This document shows, piece after piece, positions 1 through 6,745 of a stretch of DNA of 35,859 nucleotides. Each line of letters begins with the position of its first letter. Within the stretch, counting starts at the first letter, position 1. The notes below the pieces were generated by a model, which saw only the letters and a program-made list of their open reading frames with translations, had not been told where the DNA came from and made no database searches. The translations under genes and the position numbers were made by a program. Source of the DNA: Rhodopirellula maiorica SM1 (GTDB taxonomy: Bacteria > Planctomycetota > Planctomycetia > Pirellulales > Pirellulaceae); assembly GCF_000346295.1 (NCBI RefSeq), contig NZ_ANOG01000124.1, positions 1 through 35,859 on the forward strand, written 5' to 3'.

Positions 1-2187
1 CCCCCAACCTCAGTGGACTACTGGACGCGGCGGCGCGTGATTGAAGTTCTGACTGCCGGACATTTAACGGCTGCAACATTCGTTCATCCGGCCCTCGGCG
101 AATTTGGAGCGGCACGATACGTAAATGGCTTCTCTGATGACGAGTTGAAAGCATGGCTCGTCTCCTGCTGTCGTCAACCAAAATGGTACCAAGTTGTAGT
201 TCTTGCCGCTTCGATCGACAGTCACGACCGCGTCATCAATCTGTTGTTGCAACTCAGTAGCGATAAAGACCCAAAATCAATCGAGGCAAAGATCGCAGCC
301 GCATGTGTAGCCGAATCTCTCTCGCTGTCGTCAGAAACTCAGGAACGCGTTGCCTTTGCATTGTTACAACGTCTGAAATCAGAAATTCCAATCGTATGTA
401 TCGAGTCAGCTCTGTCGTTGCTGCCAGTCGCAAGAATAGCGTCAACTCTAATCGCAAAAGTCGCCAATGAGTTACTCGAAAGCGATCAAGAGTGGACTCG
501 GCTTGCCGCTCGGTGCTTGCGTTTGGCAAGTCGCCCAAATAACAGCGACATTAATTGGTTCAAGGATTGGTTTGTTAACTACGACCCGGGAACGAGTCCG
601 GTGATGGGTCGGCTCTCGCAGGTAAGCTCGAGCGACATGCCTGAGGAATCAACGGAACTACAGCACCTAATGCTGGAGTTTGGACTTGCAGCAATGATCG
701 AGCAGCGGGAATCAACCGAAGTGCGCGCTTTGTTCTCGACCGACGCGTGGCGCGACCACGCATCGCACGCCATCGTTTCGAGAGTGTCGGATGTCCTTGA
801 GTCTTCTGGCTTCAATGACATCGTCAAAGGATTTTATGACAAATATGAGGATCTACTTGACGTCAAGGCCCAGCAACAGGGTTGGAAAAACGAGTACATC
901 ACGATGCTCGATGCGATGATAGCAGCAACAGGCATTCAAGATCAGTCGCCAGTTGCCGACCAACGCGACACTTTCATTCTTCCAGGCAAGGTTGTCTCAG
1001 CCATCTGTCTCGGACAATCAATGGCAAGCGATGCTCAATACTTTCGTCGAAGAGTCGGATTTGAAGCAATTGTCGAGGTTTTCCGTGGTGTGATCCACGC
1101 GTGTGGAATTGATGCAACGGAACTTGCAACAGAAGCACGTTCCGCGAGAAGCATCTTGCTTGAGGATCGTTTGGTGTCAGTCACTTCAATTATCCCTTGG
1201 ATTCCGTGTAATCCAGACTGGGAGTTGGCGTTAAAGTGTAAACTCGACCCCATTCTTCTGGAGCAAGGTTTGCGTCATCCTCACTGGTCGATCGCGGTGA
1301 CGGCAACGAAATTGCTGGCCGATGGAGCGGCGGGGGAATCGCTCAAAGATATCGCTGATAGGATTCTTGATGACGGAGTTGGGTTTACACTTCGACTAGC
1401 GGCTTACCTGTCCCAGAACGTTTACGGAAAGAACGTGGGAACCGTGCTGTGGGCAAAGCTACGTGAGAGAATTGTCTTCGGTAGTGAAAACCTTGTAGAG
1501 GTGCTGCTTACCTCCATGACTGACGATCAGCGTCCACAGGTTCTCGCCGACGCCGTGGCGTGGCTAACTCAGCCAAAATCGCGATTCGCAGCCGGAGTTG
1601 CGAAGGCGTTAGGCAAAGTGAATCCATCGCTTGATCGTGCATTCGAGTCTCAACTGCGGAGTGCATTGGACTATTGGACCGAGCAGGTTACTTGGTGCGA
1701 TGAGCACGCCCAGCGTAGTGATAGCGAATCGTGCCCGACATGCAACTTGGTTCAATCATGCGCAAAAGTCGAAATTGTCAAAGTCCTCGATAGTATGGGT
1801 GCCATTGATCTTCAGGAAATGCTCAACTTGTTATCAGATAGGCAAAAGCCAGTTGTCCGGGAAGCCAAAAAACGCCTGATCGAGCTTGCAAGCGAGGACG
1901 CCACGATCGTCGAACTTCTGCTTGAAAAAATCGTTGACAGGACACTAAGCCATGAATCTCTTGATGATCTCTCACAGCTTTCAGAGTCTGCCCTACGACC
2001 ATGCCACGAACAGTTCTCCTCGCTGTTGGCCCACGACGTCGAAGTTGGGCTTCGAGTACGAGCAGTCGCGAATTTGCGACGAGGGTGGGTTTCATCGGAG
2101 ATCGCGAGCTCACTTCTTGAGACTTTGACTTCTGACCCAAACGCCGAAGTAAGAACCCAGGCGACTCGCTCACTCCGTCAACCATGA
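1..2187 (+). CDS. NACHT/STAND NTPase-like protein, C-terminal part with HEAT-like repeats (5' partial)
   Basis: The reading frame is open to the left edge, so the true start and any nucleotide-binding domain lie outside the window; the first possible start inside is GTG at 13. Near the N-terminus the visible part has the pattern FVHPALGEFGAARYV followed by a helical stretch ending PKWYQVVVLAAS. This closely resembles the segment after the NTPase core in NACHT proteins (FxHxxxxEYxAARyl...W.evi.f). The remaining ~650 residues are helix-rich with HEAT-like units, the last ones reading like VRAVANLRRGW and VRTQATRSLRQP. A Cys cluster (SCPTCNLVQSC) lies around residues 567-577. NACHT-HEAT proteins of bacteria include antiphage STAND sensors, so a defence role is plausible but inferred. 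The stop lies about 65 bases from an opposing terminator. The main alternative is a generic HEAT-repeat protein. Confidence 0.65.
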   Translation, partial: PPTSVDYWTRRRVIEVLTAGHLTAATFVHPALGEFGAARYVNGFSDDELKAWLVSCCRQPKWYQVVVLAASIDSHDRVINLLLQLSSDKDPKSIEAKIAAACVAESLSLSSETQERVAFALLQRLKSEIPIVCIESALSLLPVARIASTLIAKVANELLESDQEWTRLAARCLRLASRPNNSDINWFKDWFVNYDPGTSPVMGRLSQVSSSDMPEESTELQHLMLEFGLAAMIEQRESTEVRALFSTDAWRDHASHAIVSRVSDVLESSGFNDIVKGFYDKYEDLLDVKAQQQGWKNEYITMLDAMIAATGIQDQSPVADQRDTFILPGKVVSAICLGQSMASDAQYFRRRVGFEAIVEVFRGVIHACGIDATELATEARSARSILLEDRLVSVTSIIPWIPCNPDWELALKCKLDPILLEQGLRHPHWSIAVTATKLLADGAAGESLKDIADRILDDGVGFTLRLAAYLSQNVYGKNVGTVLWAKLRERIVFGSENLVEVLLTSMTDDQRPQVLADAVAWLTQPKSRFAAGVAKALGKVNPSLDRAFESQLRSALDYWTEQVTWCDEHAQRSDSESCPTCNLVQSCAKVEIVKVLDSMGAIDLQEMLNLLSDRQKPVVREAKKRLIELASEDATIVELLLEKIVDRTLSHESLDDLSQLSESALRPCHEQFSSLLAHDVEVGLRVRAVANLRRGWVSSEIASSLLETLTSDPNAEVRTQATRSLRQP

Positions 2188-2251
2188 ACGAGTTTGTAGT
2201 AACGACAAATGAACTCGAAACACAAGGTTAATTCTCGTGTCGCTGATAGCT

Positions 2252-2298
2252 AAAAAAAGGGAACGCCGTGATCTCCCCGAAGGGCGGCCACGACATTC
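2252..2298 (-). terminator. Intrinsic terminator after the 45-aa membrane protein gene (left copy)
   Basis: On the - strand a ~18-bp GC-rich stem with a TTCG loop is followed by seven T residues. The stem has two mismatches and several G-T pairs. It is the inverted counterpart of the terminator at 11140-11186 and also faces the end of the NACHT-like gene. Confidence 0.75.
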
Positions 2299-2304
2299 CG
2301 GCAA

Positions 2305-2442
2305 TCAGTGGCGGTGTTGATAATTGCGTCTGCTTCGGCTACGACCGACGTTGCAGCCGTCGCGGATGCCGATGCGTTTGCCGGACTTGTAGAACCACCA
2401 TGCGACGAAGCCGATAATGATCCAACCTGCTAGTCCGTCCAT
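2305..2442 (-). CDS. 45-aa membrane protein (left paralogue)
   Basis: This short frame starts at an ATG preceded by a perfect Shine-Dalgarno (TAAGGAGG, about 5 bases upstream). It encodes a hydrophobic segment (residues 4-18, GLAGWIIIGFVAWWF) followed by YKSG and a strongly basic Arg-rich tail. It is homologous along its whole length to the protein at 10997-11134. The copies differ at many positions, several of them silent, yet keep the frame, the IGFVAWWFYK core, the NVGRS motif and the basic tail. That pattern argues for a real, selected gene. Topology is probably one membrane helix with a cytoplasmic basic tail. Function unknown; its paralogue is the last gene of the ubiquitin-like cassette. 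Confidence 0.7.
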   Translation of the reverse strand: MDGLAGWIIIGFVAWWFYKSGKRIGIRDGCNVGRSRSRRNYQHRH

Positions 2443-2509
2443 TTGACCTCCTTACAAATTCGAGTTGCGGCTTGGTGCCCCGGTGAAAGCTCGTGCCCTG
2501 TTCGTTTCG

Positions 2510-2580
2510 TTAGGCGTCGTCGTGGACGATCCATTCGCCTGACAGCAAATTGACGCTGGTGTCAGCGTCGGATGGAGATG
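2510..2580 (-). pseudogene. Fragment of the 3' end of an E1/ThiF-like gene
   Basis: Read on the - strand, this encodes the last ~22 residues of the E1-like protein found at 10264-10929 ([14 protein letters not shown], then VHDDA and stop). Upstream of about 2576 the similarity to the intact gene stops abruptly and the frame meets a stop codon within ~30 codons. The piece is therefore a truncated remnant, not a whole gene. It sits directly before the left 45-aa gene, in the same order as in the intact cassette. Confidence 0.75.
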
Positions 2581-2729
2581 AAGAGGCTATCACCAGGGTC
2601 AGTTCTTGTCCTCGGTGTTTAGTTGGAGCCGCGTCTCAATTTGTGCGACGTTCCGACACGGACGCGAATTTGCCAGCGTGCACCGGAGCGGCATCGATAA
2701 GTCTGACCACCGGCACGGGGTAATGAATA

Positions 2730-2750
2730 ACATTGCGGATTCCGCAATGT
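2730..2750. repeat. Perfect 21-bp palindrome
   Basis: Two 10-base arms (ACATTGCGGA and its exact complement) flank a single central T. It abuts the larger inverted repeat at 2748-2811. It could be a protein-binding site or an element end; nothing in the sequence decides which. Confidence 0.7.
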
Positions 2751-2811
2751 ATGCCTCTCGCATGACGGGGACTACATGACCATGTACGCCCCTTCACGCG
2801 AGAGACATACA
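2748..2811. repeat. 64-bp imperfect inverted repeat (hairpin or MITE-like)
   Basis: The ends TGTATG and CATACA are parts of two 23-base arms that match at 20 positions (including CTCTCGC and GGGG blocks), around an 18-base centre. No poly-T follows, so it is unlikely to be a simple terminator. It lies in the gene-free region upstream of the cassette. Confidence 0.65.
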
Positions 2812-2824
2812 AAGCGCGAAAATA

Positions 2825-2865
2825 GCTAAATTAGCGGCGTTTTTGCGTCATATAAGGTGATGGAG
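2825..2865 (+). repeat. Direct repeat unit 1 of 3 (core GCGTCATATAA)
   Basis: This unit has the layout CTAAATT, ~16 bases, GCGTCATATAA, then GTGATGGAGG. Two further copies lie at 3458-3500 and 3526-3568. Weaker similarity continues ~25 bases downstream (AGC.AT.GGCG). In this copy the left end forms the palindrome GCTAAATTAGC. Confidence 0.65.
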
Positions 2866-3457
2866 GCCGCATAGCTATCGGCGCAACGGGCATTTCCGCC
2901 GCTGAGTTGACGTTCCAACGTCTTTGCGAATGCCACCGGTGATATTCCGGTGATATTCCGGTGGTCTCGCCGTCGTGAAGGCCCAAGCACAGTCACTGAC
3001 CCAATTTTCAAAACGAGTTCGCCAGCAGCGGTCATCATATCTCTGAAGCCTGAGAGATCTGCAACGTCACTCGTCGATGGCCACCGCGGAAGACCGCAAA
3101 GCCAAAAACGGAACGAGAAACGCGACCTCTGCCGACCACACTTCGATCAACTCCTGTTGCTTGCGCCGGCCTAGACGGTGAAAAACAAGCCTAAAGCGTC
3201 AGGAAAAGAGGCGAGTGTCGCCGCAGCTCATTTTCTGGGCGAGCTTCTTGGGGGCGCATCTGCACGGCAGCGTCAACAACGGAAGTGAGATCGGAATGAT
3301 CAGTGACTGAAGTACGCCGGACAAGGTGGAAATCGCTGTATTCATATGGTTGTGCCGAAATGTAGCGATTCGTGGATGTCAACGATGTGTTTCAAATCAA
3401 ATCTTGCCCACGACGCCAGAACACCGGTAAAGCATCCTGAGATTCTGATACACCACT
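2866..3457. other. Gene-free stretch with a short tandem repeat
   Basis: No reading frame here has convincing protein character or a good ribosome binding site. The one structure seen is at 2933-2964: GTGATATTCCG is repeated in tandem inside CCACCGG/CCGGTGG arms. The rest may be decayed sequence from the truncated inverted cassette copy, but no gene remnant was recognised. Confidence 0.5.
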
Positions 3458-3500
3458 GCTAAATTGAAGTCCAAAATGCGTCATATAACATGAGGGAATC
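3458..3500 (+). repeat. Direct repeat unit 2 of 3 (core GCGTCATATAA)
   Basis: Copy of the unit at 2825-2865: GCTAAATTG, AAAATGCGTCATATAAC, ATGAGGGAAT. It starts 68 bases before unit 3 and lies upstream of the first cassette gene. Confidence 0.7.
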
Positions 3501-3525
3501 CGTAGCCATTGGCGGGTGTTAGGCT

Positions 3526-3568
3526 CCTAAATTGAGCAACAAAACGCGTCATATGAGGTGAGGGAAAT
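3526..3568 (+). repeat. Direct repeat unit 3 of 3 (core GCGTCATATGA)
   Basis: CCTAAATTGAGC, AAAACGCGTCATATGA, GGTGAGGGAAA. It ends ~40 bases before the Shine-Dalgarno of the first cassette gene, a position suited to a promoter-proximal operator. No clear -35/-10 pair was found, so a regulatory role is inferred from position and repetition only. Confidence 0.65.
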
Positions 3569-3629
3569 CTACCAGCATCCTCAATTTGTTTAACTCTTTG
3601 CCAACCCAAAGGAGGTGCCTATCGCTTAC

Positions 3630-3860
3630 ATGTTCATGGTGGCGATGAGCGCGGCACTGCTCGTTGCGGTGCTCGCTCTGGCGCGAGAACGTCGTTTGCG
3701 TCTCGGGCTGCATGCCATTCTGAAACGAATCCTAGAACAATGGAGGCAACATGCTAAAACCGATGACGGTCCTGGTCGTGACCGTCGTCGCTCTCGTCAT
3801 CGCGGGATGTCGAGACGACGAAAACAAACGACTGGCCGCTCAGGCCGAAAAGAATCTTGA
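3630..3860 (+). CDS. Small membrane protein, first gene of the cassette
   Basis: A strong Shine-Dalgarno (AAAGGAGG, 3608-3615) precedes a frame whose first ATG (3630) starts a clear hydrophobic helix (MFMVAMSAALLVAVLALA). A basic region and an amphipathic stretch (LRLGLHAILKRILEQW) follow. A GTG at 3615 overlaps the ribosome binding site and is a poorer start. The frame runs ~110 bases into the next gene, and its last ~35 residues (Arg-rich) look like an out-of-frame reading of that gene. The functional protein may therefore really be the first ~40 residues, or the end may have been altered by a frameshift. Function unknown; probably a one-helix membrane partner of the next protein. Confidence 0.5.
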   Translation: MFMVAMSAALLVAVLALARERRLRLGLHAILKRILEQWRQHAKTDDGPGRDRRRSRHRGMSRRRKQTTGRSGRKES

Positions 3861-4320
3861 GCGGCAGGCGGCGCAGGAACTTCGCAACGCCGATCTTCAT
3901 CGCGAGGTCGCCGAAGGTACCAAGCGACTCGTGGCAGCCGATGCCGCCGCACGCGAGGACATGGTCGGACTGCATCGCGATTTCCAAGCGGAACGATCCG
4001 AACTCGATAAACAACGCGACCAACTTGAAGTCGAGCGGCGCGAAGTTGCTGCCGCGAGAAGTCGCAATCCGCTAATCGCGGAAGCCATCAAAGCCGTGGG
4101 CCTGATGATCGCGTGCGCCGCGCCGCTGTTGATCGCTTGGCAGGTCCTGCGCCGCAGTGACCAAGGTGACGAGCATGCGGCAATCGTCGAACTTCTGCTC
4201 GAAGAAACCCGGTTGTCTTCCCCACAGCAAATCCCGCTTCACGACCACTCTGATCGTGACAAGGTCAAGCAACCACCGCGGATTGGTGACGGGCCGCCCG
4301 ACCGAGCCGATCGCAACTAA
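3751..4320 (+). CDS. Lipoprotein-like coiled-coil membrane protein
   Basis: The 189-residue product starts at an ATG with a good Shine-Dalgarno (TGGAGG, about 7 bases upstream). It begins with a hydrophobic signal ending in a lipobox-like VIAGC (Cys ~20). A long, charged, Ala/Glu/Arg-rich region (about residues 25-108) is predicted by eye to be a coiled coil. A second hydrophobic helix follows (about 112-133, IKAVGLMIACAAPLLIAWQVL), then a charged tail. The protein could be a lipoprotein, or a two-helix membrane protein with an extracytoplasmic coiled coil. The family was not recognised. Overlap with the preceding small membrane gene and closeness to the DUF1257 gene suggest one transcription unit, possibly a membrane anchor for the soluble cassette proteins. 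Confidence 0.7.
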   Translation: MLKPMTVLVVTVVALVIAGCRDDENKRLAAQAEKNLERQAAQELRNADLHREVAEGTKRLVAADAAAREDMVGLHRDFQAERSELDKQRDQLEVERREVAAARSRNPLIAEAIKAVGLMIACAAPLLIAWQVLRRSDQGDEHAAIVELLLEETRLSSPQQIPLHDHSDRDKVKQPPRIGDGPPDRADRN

Positions 4321-4350
4321 TTCACACAATACTCTTAAGAGGGAGAAACA

Positions 4351-4719
4351 ATGTCACACATCGTGATCATCGAAACCCAGGTGCGAGATCCAGACGCGTT
4401 GCGGTTGGCATGCCGCCGCAACGCGTTAGAAGCACCGGTCCTTGGGACCACCAAGCTATTTAACGCGGAGGTGACCGGGTACCTGGTGTCGCTTCCGCGA
4501 TGGCGTTACCCAGTCGCCTGCAATACGGATACCGGCGAAGTTCTCTTTGACAACTACGGCGGCTCATGGGGCGAGCAAGCTCATCTCGATCGCTTGATGC
4601 AAAGCTACGCAATTGAAAAATCCGTCATGGAAGCTCGCAAACAAGGCCACTCCGTGACCGAGCAATTGCTGGCCGATGGATCGATCAAACTCACCGTCCA
4701 GGTTGGAGGTGCGAGTTGA
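4351..4719 (+). CDS. DUF1257 (Ycf35-like) protein
   Basis: The 122-aa product starts at ATG with AGAGGGAG upstream. It matches the DUF1257/Ycf35 pattern: MSHIVIIETQVRDPDAL at the start, a central LPRWRYPVACNTDTGEVLFDNYGGxWG-type segment, and a C-terminal QLLADGSIKLTVQ strand pair. Ycf35 proteins are known from plastids and cyanobacteria but have no settled biochemical function. The stop overlaps the start of the DUF2997 gene (TTGA), implying translational coupling. DUF1257 next to DUF2997 is an arrangement I recall from other bacteria. An AAA+ protein of the Ycf46 type follows, so two ycf-type families sit in one cassette. A soluble partner or regulator of the ATPase is a reasonable guess only. 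Confidence 0.8.
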   Translation: MSHIVIIETQVRDPDALRLACRRNALEAPVLGTTKLFNAEVTGYLVSLPRWRYPVACNTDTGEVLFDNYGGSWGEQAHLDRLMQSYAIEKSVMEARKQGHSVTEQLLADGSIKLTVQVGGAS

Positions 4720-4910
4720 AAACGATTCATATCACGATCTCACCCAGCGGTGAAACGAAAGTCGAAACCAACGGGTTTTCGGGAGGCGAATGTCGCGAGG
4801 CAAGTCAATTTCTAGAAGCCGCGTTGGGTGAAAAACGCTCTGAGAAACTCACTGGCGAGTTTTATGCAAACCATTCACAGCCCGAAAACCAGTCCCAACA
4901 GGAGGGATAA
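4716..4910 (+). CDS. DUF2997 family small protein
   Basis: The 64-aa product starts at a TTG that overlaps the previous stop by four bases. It has the usual DUF2997 form: MKTIHITISPSGETKVETNG, then GxxCxEAS..LE.ALG. The C-terminal tail is polar and Gln/Asn-rich. Proteins of this family are small and found beside DUF1257; their function is not established. The single Cys (residue 26) lies in the conserved GECREAS motif. Confidence 0.75.
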   Translation: MKTIHITISPSGETKVETNGFSGGECREASQFLEAALGEKRSEKLTGEFYANHSQPENQSQQEG

Positions 4911-4977
4911 CCAACACGCGTAACCGAGCGTGCTAGCCACCCAGTATGAGGACTTCGAGTGAGGCTTTGTACTGACG

Positions 4978-4999
4978 GCTCGCGGACTGTAGCGCGAGC
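4978..4999 (+). other. GC-rich hairpin in the leader of the AAA+ gene
   Basis: GCTCGCG and CGCGAGC form a perfect 7-bp stem around an 8-base loop, 33 bases before the AAA+ start codon. Outer GAGGAC/GTCCTC blocks (from ~4948 and ending ~5005) could lengthen the structure. No T-run follows. It could tune translation of, or RNA processing between, the DUF2997 and AAA+ genes. Confidence 0.5.
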
Positions 5000-5032
5000 G
5001 TCCTCACTTATTCAACAACAAAAGGAATCACT

Positions 5033-6526
5033 ATGAAACTATCTGATCGCTTGGTCGAACTGGTGCGAGCCTGTTTCACCGGCATCTGGATCGAATCCCA
5101 TGAACACGACGATGCGTTGAGCGAAATCTTGCAACTATGTCGCGAGCAAGAATGGCGTCTCGCCACCTGGGACATCGACCAGGGATTGCGAGTTCGCGGC
5201 GCCACCAGCGTGGACGATGGCGGCGCAGCAGACCCATTGGCCGCCATTCGTGCGATGAAGTCGCTCGCCTCGGATGAAACGGCGTCGTTGATCGTGCTGA
5301 CCAACTTTCACCGCTTCCTGGGTTCGACCGAAGTCATGCAGGCTCTGGCGAGACAAATCGTCGACGGAAAAACCAGCCGCACGATCTTTATCATCCTGTC
5401 GCCGATCGTTCAAATCCCCACCGAGCTTGAAAAACTGTTCATCGTCGTCGACCATCCGTTGCCGACCAGAGAACAACTCAAAGCGATCGCCGAGGGCATC
5501 GCCACCGAAGAGGGCGAACTTCCCGGCGCCGACCGTCTCGAAATCGTGCTCGATGCGGCGATGGGGCTGACTCGCTTGGAGGCCGAAAACGCTTTCGGGC
5601 TGAGTCTGGTTCGAGATTCCGCGATACTGCCCGAATCGGTTTGGGAACTGAAGGCGAACATGCTCAAAAAGTCGGGCCTGCTTCAGCTCTACAAGTGCAG
5701 TGACGATTTCACGTCACTCGGCGGGCTGGACAGTTTGAAAGCGTTTTGCAAACGATCGCTGCTCCAGCACGGCCGTGACAACCCGTTGAAGCGTCCGCGC
5801 GGAGTGCTGCTGTTGGGTGTTCCAGGAACCGGCAAGTCGGCATTCGCCAAAGCACTTGGCAAAGAGACCGGACGGCCCACGTTGATCCTCGATATCGGGT
5901 CATTGATGGGAAGTCTTGTGGGGCAGACGGAACAAAATGTTCGTCGGGCGCTGCAGATCGCAGACGCCATGGCGCCCTGCATTTTGTTCATCGACGAGAT
6001 CGAGAAGGCTCTCAGTGGGGCGGCGGGGTCGGGACAAAACGATTCCGGGGTGTCGTCGCGCATGCTGGGCACGTTGCTCAGCTGGATGAATGACCATACC
6101 TCGAACGTCTACCTGATCGCGACCTGCAACGATATCACGCGAATGCCTCCGGAACTCTCGCGCGCCGAGCGATTTGACGGAATCGTTTTCCTCGATCTTC
6201 CGCAGCGTGATCAGAAAGATCGAATCTGGACCCAATACATCTACATGTTTGGGCTGGATGCAAAACAGAAACGCCCGGTCGATGAGAAATGGACCGGCGC
6301 GGAAATCCGAGCTTGTTGCCGACTATCTGCCCTGCTGGACATTCCGCTTTCACAAGCGGGGTTGAATGTTGTTCCCGTCGCAGTCACGGCAACTGAATCA
6401 GTGGACCGTTTGCGGCAATGGGCCAGCGGGCGTTGCTTGGATGCGGAAAAGTCAGGAATTTACCAGCATGATGCCAAGCCACAATCGCGGCGCCGGGTGT
6501 CGCGTGCCAATCCGTCTCAGAACTGA
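5033..6526 (+). CDS. Ycf46-like AAA+ ATPase
   Basis: The 497-aa product starts at ATG with AAAGGAA upstream. Residues 1-210 form a degenerate N-terminal half (WDIDQGL, LIVLTNFHRFL, IILSPIVQIPTELEK) typical of Ycf46-type proteins. Residues ~225-450 form an AAA+ core: Walker A GVPGTGKS (262-269), Walker B CILFIDEIEKA (about 316-326), sensor-1 ATCN, and an SRAERFDG arginine-finger region. A short Arg/Ser-rich tail ends the protein. The family has known or suspected roles in bringing protein substrates to ring ATPases, but its precise job is unclear. In this cassette it is the only motor. A role in unfolding or remodelling proteins carrying the ubiquitin-like tag encoded downstream is an inference from neighbourhood. 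Confidence 0.85.
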   Translation: MKLSDRLVELVRACFTGIWIESHEHDDALSEILQLCREQEWRLATWDIDQGLRVRGATSVDDGGAADPLAAIRAMKSLASDETASLIVLTNFHRFLGSTEVMQALARQIVDGKTSRTIFIILSPIVQIPTELEKLFIVVDHPLPTREQLKAIAEGIATEEGELPGADRLEIVLDAAMGLTRLEAENAFGLSLVRDSAILPESVWELKANMLKKSGLLQLYKCSDDFTSLGGLDSLKAFCKRSLLQHGRDNPLKRPRGVLLLGVPGTGKSAFAKALGKETGRPTLILDIGSLMGSLVGQTEQNVRRALQIADAMAPCILFIDEIEKALSGAAGSGQNDSGVSSRMLGTLLSWMNDHTSNVYLIATCNDITRMPPELSRAERFDGIVFLDLPQRDQKDRIWTQYIYMFGLDAKQKRPVDEKWTGAEIRACCRLSALLDIPLSQAGLNVVPVAVTATESVDRLRQWASGRCLDAEKSGIYQHDAKPQSRRRVSRANPSQN

Positions 6527-6537
6527 GGCGTTTTAAC

Positions 6538-6720
6538 GTGCTCACTGAAAACCAACTCGCCACGATCCGGGCAGCACTGCGATTTTGGAAGGATGAGATG
6601 GCTCGCACAGACAAATCCACCACTCGACATTACTTCGATGTCTCCCCACATCCGGTGCTAACCGCTGACGAAATCGAAACCCTCATTGATCGGCTTCGAT
6701 CTGACCCGCTCAATTTGTGA
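6538..6720 (+). CDS. Small hypothetical protein (60 aa)
   Basis: The frame starts at GTG, 11 bases after the ATPase stop, with only a weak ribosome site (GAGGCG). The sequence is compact and helix-rich (LTENQLATIRAALRFWKDEM), then HPVLTADEIETLIDRLR. It looks like a real soluble helical protein, not a shadow: the composition is normal and it fills the space between two cassette genes. The family was not recognised. It may be translationally coupled to the ATPase and act as a small partner. Confidence 0.6.
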   Translation: MLTENQLATIRAALRFWKDEMARTDKSTTRHYFDVSPHPVLTADEIETLIDRLRSDPLNL

Positions 6721-6745
6721 CACCAACTCAAACAAAGGAGAATCC

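Larger units (their letters stand above)
2252..2575 (-). repeat. Left arm of a ~325-bp long-range inverted repeat
   Basis: The reverse complement of this stretch matches 10864-11186: E1-gene tail, spacer, 45-aa gene and terminator in the same order. The part 2482-2575 is nearly identical to 10864-10957 (one mismatch by eye over ~94 bases). The 45-aa gene and terminator are much more diverged. Similarity ends just past the T-run (TTTTTTTAGCTA in both copies). Confidence 0.9.

Noticed and set aside
2950-3174. 74-codon + frame in the gene-free region
   Set aside because: No ribosome site, runs through a tandem repeat, sequence lacks protein-like pattern.
2825-3568. CRISPR array
   Set aside because: Three imperfect copies with unequal spacing (about 600 and 25 bases) and no cas genes.
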